Positions 5,638 through 6,405 of a stretch of DNA of 6,405 bases are shown here, piece after piece. Below the pieces are notes generated by a model. It was given only the letters and a program-made list of their open reading frames with translations, made no database searches and was not told where the DNA came from. The DNA is from Paracoccaceae bacterium (GTDB lineage: Bacteria > Pseudomonadota > Alphaproteobacteria > Rhodobacterales > Rhodobacteraceae): assembly GCA_016764835.1 (NCBI GenBank), contig JAESRD010000364.1:1-6405 (forward strand). Reading direction: 5' to 3'. Numbering within the stretch: the first letter of the stretch is position 1; the number at the start of each line of letters is the position of its first letter. A program made the translations under genes and the position numbers.

Positions 5638-6360
5638 ATGACAAACCCAACCGCCGCGCTGCTGATCATAGGCGATGAGATATTGTCTGGCCGCACGCAA
5701 GACGCCAACCTGCAACACCTCGCCAAAGCACTAACCGCGCAGGGGATCGATCTGGCAGAAGTCCGCGTGGTTGCCGACGACCCCGCCGCGATCATCGCCG
5801 CCACCCGCGCCCTGAGCGCTGGCAATGACCACCTGTTTACCACCGGCGGCATTGGCCCGACACATGATGACATCACCGCTCCTTGCATCGCCGAAGCGAT
5901 GGGCGTGGACATATCGATCCGCGACGATGCCCGCGCCCTGCTGGCCGATCACTATGCAAAGACCGGCAAAGAGCTGAACGAGGCGCGCTTGCGCATGGCC
6001 CGCATCCCCGACGGCGCTGTGCTGATCGAGAACCCTGTCTCTATCGCGCCGGGTTTTAGCATCGGCAATGTCCATGTCATGGCCGGTATCCCGGCTATAT
6101 TTCAGGCGATGCTGGCCGGGGTGCTGCCGCAGCTGACCGGCGGCGCGCGGCTGATTTCGCGCAGCCAGCGGGTTGAGCGCGGCGAGGGCGATATTGCCAC
6201 GCCGCTCGGCGCTTTGGCCGCAGAATTCCCCGATGTGCAAATCGGCTCCTATCCGTTTCAAGATAACGGCCTGACCGGCACAAACATTGTTATGCGCGCC
6301 ACTGACGAAGCGCTGCTTGACCGGGCCATGGCCCGCCTCGCTGGGTTTTGTGCGCCATGA
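5638..6360 (+). CDS. CinA-type molybdopterin-binding domain protein (stand-alone)
   Basis: This 240-residue protein corresponds to the N-terminal domain of CinA (COG1058; MoaB/Mog-like MoCF fold), often annotated 'competence/damage-inducible protein A'. Related CinA domains have been linked to ADP-ribose pyrophosphatase activity, but whether this protein has it cannot be read here. Visible motifs are IIGDEILSGRTQDAN (residues 10-24) and FTTGGIGPTHDDIT (67-80), which form the nucleotide/pterin-binding loops of the fold, followed by HVMAGIPAIFQAML around residues 138-151. Full-length CinA is about 400 residues and carries a C-terminal nicotinamide-nucleotide amidase (PncC) domain; that domain is absent here, as is common in alphaproteobacteria. 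The ATG at 5638 has AGGAG (5628-5632) five bases upstream. The stop overlaps the next ATG (ATGA). A role in competence or damage response should not be assumed from the name. Confidence 0.92.
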   Translation: MTNPTAALLIIGDEILSGRTQDANLQHLAKALTAQGIDLAEVRVVADDPAAIIAATRALSAGNDHLFTTGGIGPTHDDITAPCIAEAMGVDISIRDDARALLADHYAKTGKELNEARLRMARIPDGAVLIENPVSIAPGFSIGNVHVMAGIPAIFQAMLAGVLPQLTGGARLISRSQRVERGEGDIATPLGALAAEFPDVQIGSYPFQDNGLTGTNIVMRATDEALLDRAMARLAGFCAP

Positions 6361-6405
6361 ACACGCCCACAGCCACAGAGCTGATGGCCCATGTCGAAGC
6401 CACAT
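6357..6405 (+). CDS. Start of an unidentified gene, 3' truncated
   Basis: An ATG overlaps the cinA-type stop by four bases (ATGA) and opens a frame to the end of the window, encoding MNTPTATELMAHVEAT. Sixteen residues are too few to identify. The translational-coupling overlap makes a real gene likely. The start is reminiscent of GNAT-family acetyltransferases that I recall in this position in Rhodobacterales, but that is a weak impression and not evidence. Confidence 0.6.
   Translation, partial: MNTPTATELMAHVEAT

Noticed and set aside
5731..6405. Long minus-strand open frame of 224 codons
   Set aside because: It is antisense to the CinA-type gene, runs off the window without a stop-free rationale, and shows no recognisable domain.

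Overview
The window looks like a piece of an alphaproteobacterial chromosome, most likely a Rhodobacterales (Roseobacter/Paracoccaceae-type) organism. This is judged from the moderately high G+C, strong use of GCC/GGC codons, the sequence flavour of the methionine aminopeptidase, RsmD and CinA-like proteins, and very tight gene packing. No database search was possible, so the lineage is an inference. Nearly all of the DNA is coding. There are eight complete genes, two genes cut by the window edges, and only two intergenic gaps longer than 90 bases. I see no mobile element, tRNA, rRNA, CRISPR array or phage gene.

Layout from left to right. (1) A FemAB-like acyltransferase, 5' end missing, overlaps by four bases a pterin-4a-carbinolamine dehydratase gene (phhB); both are on the + strand. 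(2) Convergent to these, and sharing four bases with phhB, is a Prx5-type peroxiredoxin on the - strand. (3) Divergent from the peroxiredoxin across a 97-base gap is a + strand cluster: a putidaredoxin-reductase-like FAD/NAD(P) oxidoreductase, rsmD (16S rRNA m2G966 methyltransferase), and a small putative zinc-ribbon protein that overlaps rsmD by eight bases. (4) Convergent to this cluster is a - strand pair: map (type I methionine aminopeptidase), then a secreted protein of unknown function. (5) Divergent from map across a 124-base gap is a stand-alone CinA-type molybdopterin-binding-domain protein. It overlaps by four bases a gene of which only 16 codons are visible.

Functionally this is housekeeping: ribosome modification (rsmD), N-terminal protein maturation (map), peroxide detoxification (peroxiredoxin), pterin recycling (phhB) and redox transfer (the flavoprotein). 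The two divergent gaps, 1736-1832 and 5514-5637, are where the main promoters must lie. The second holds a perfect TATAAT box for map and a perfect 12-base palindrome just upstream of it.

I found no convincing undescribed system. The items most worth a second look are modest: the zinc-ribbon protein coupled to rsmD, the uncharacterised exported protein behind map, a cysteine cluster including CxxC beside the FAD site of the flavoprotein that faces a thiol peroxidase, the palindrome in the map/cinA gap, and a marked excess of the hexamer TTGGCC/GGCCAA over the whole window.
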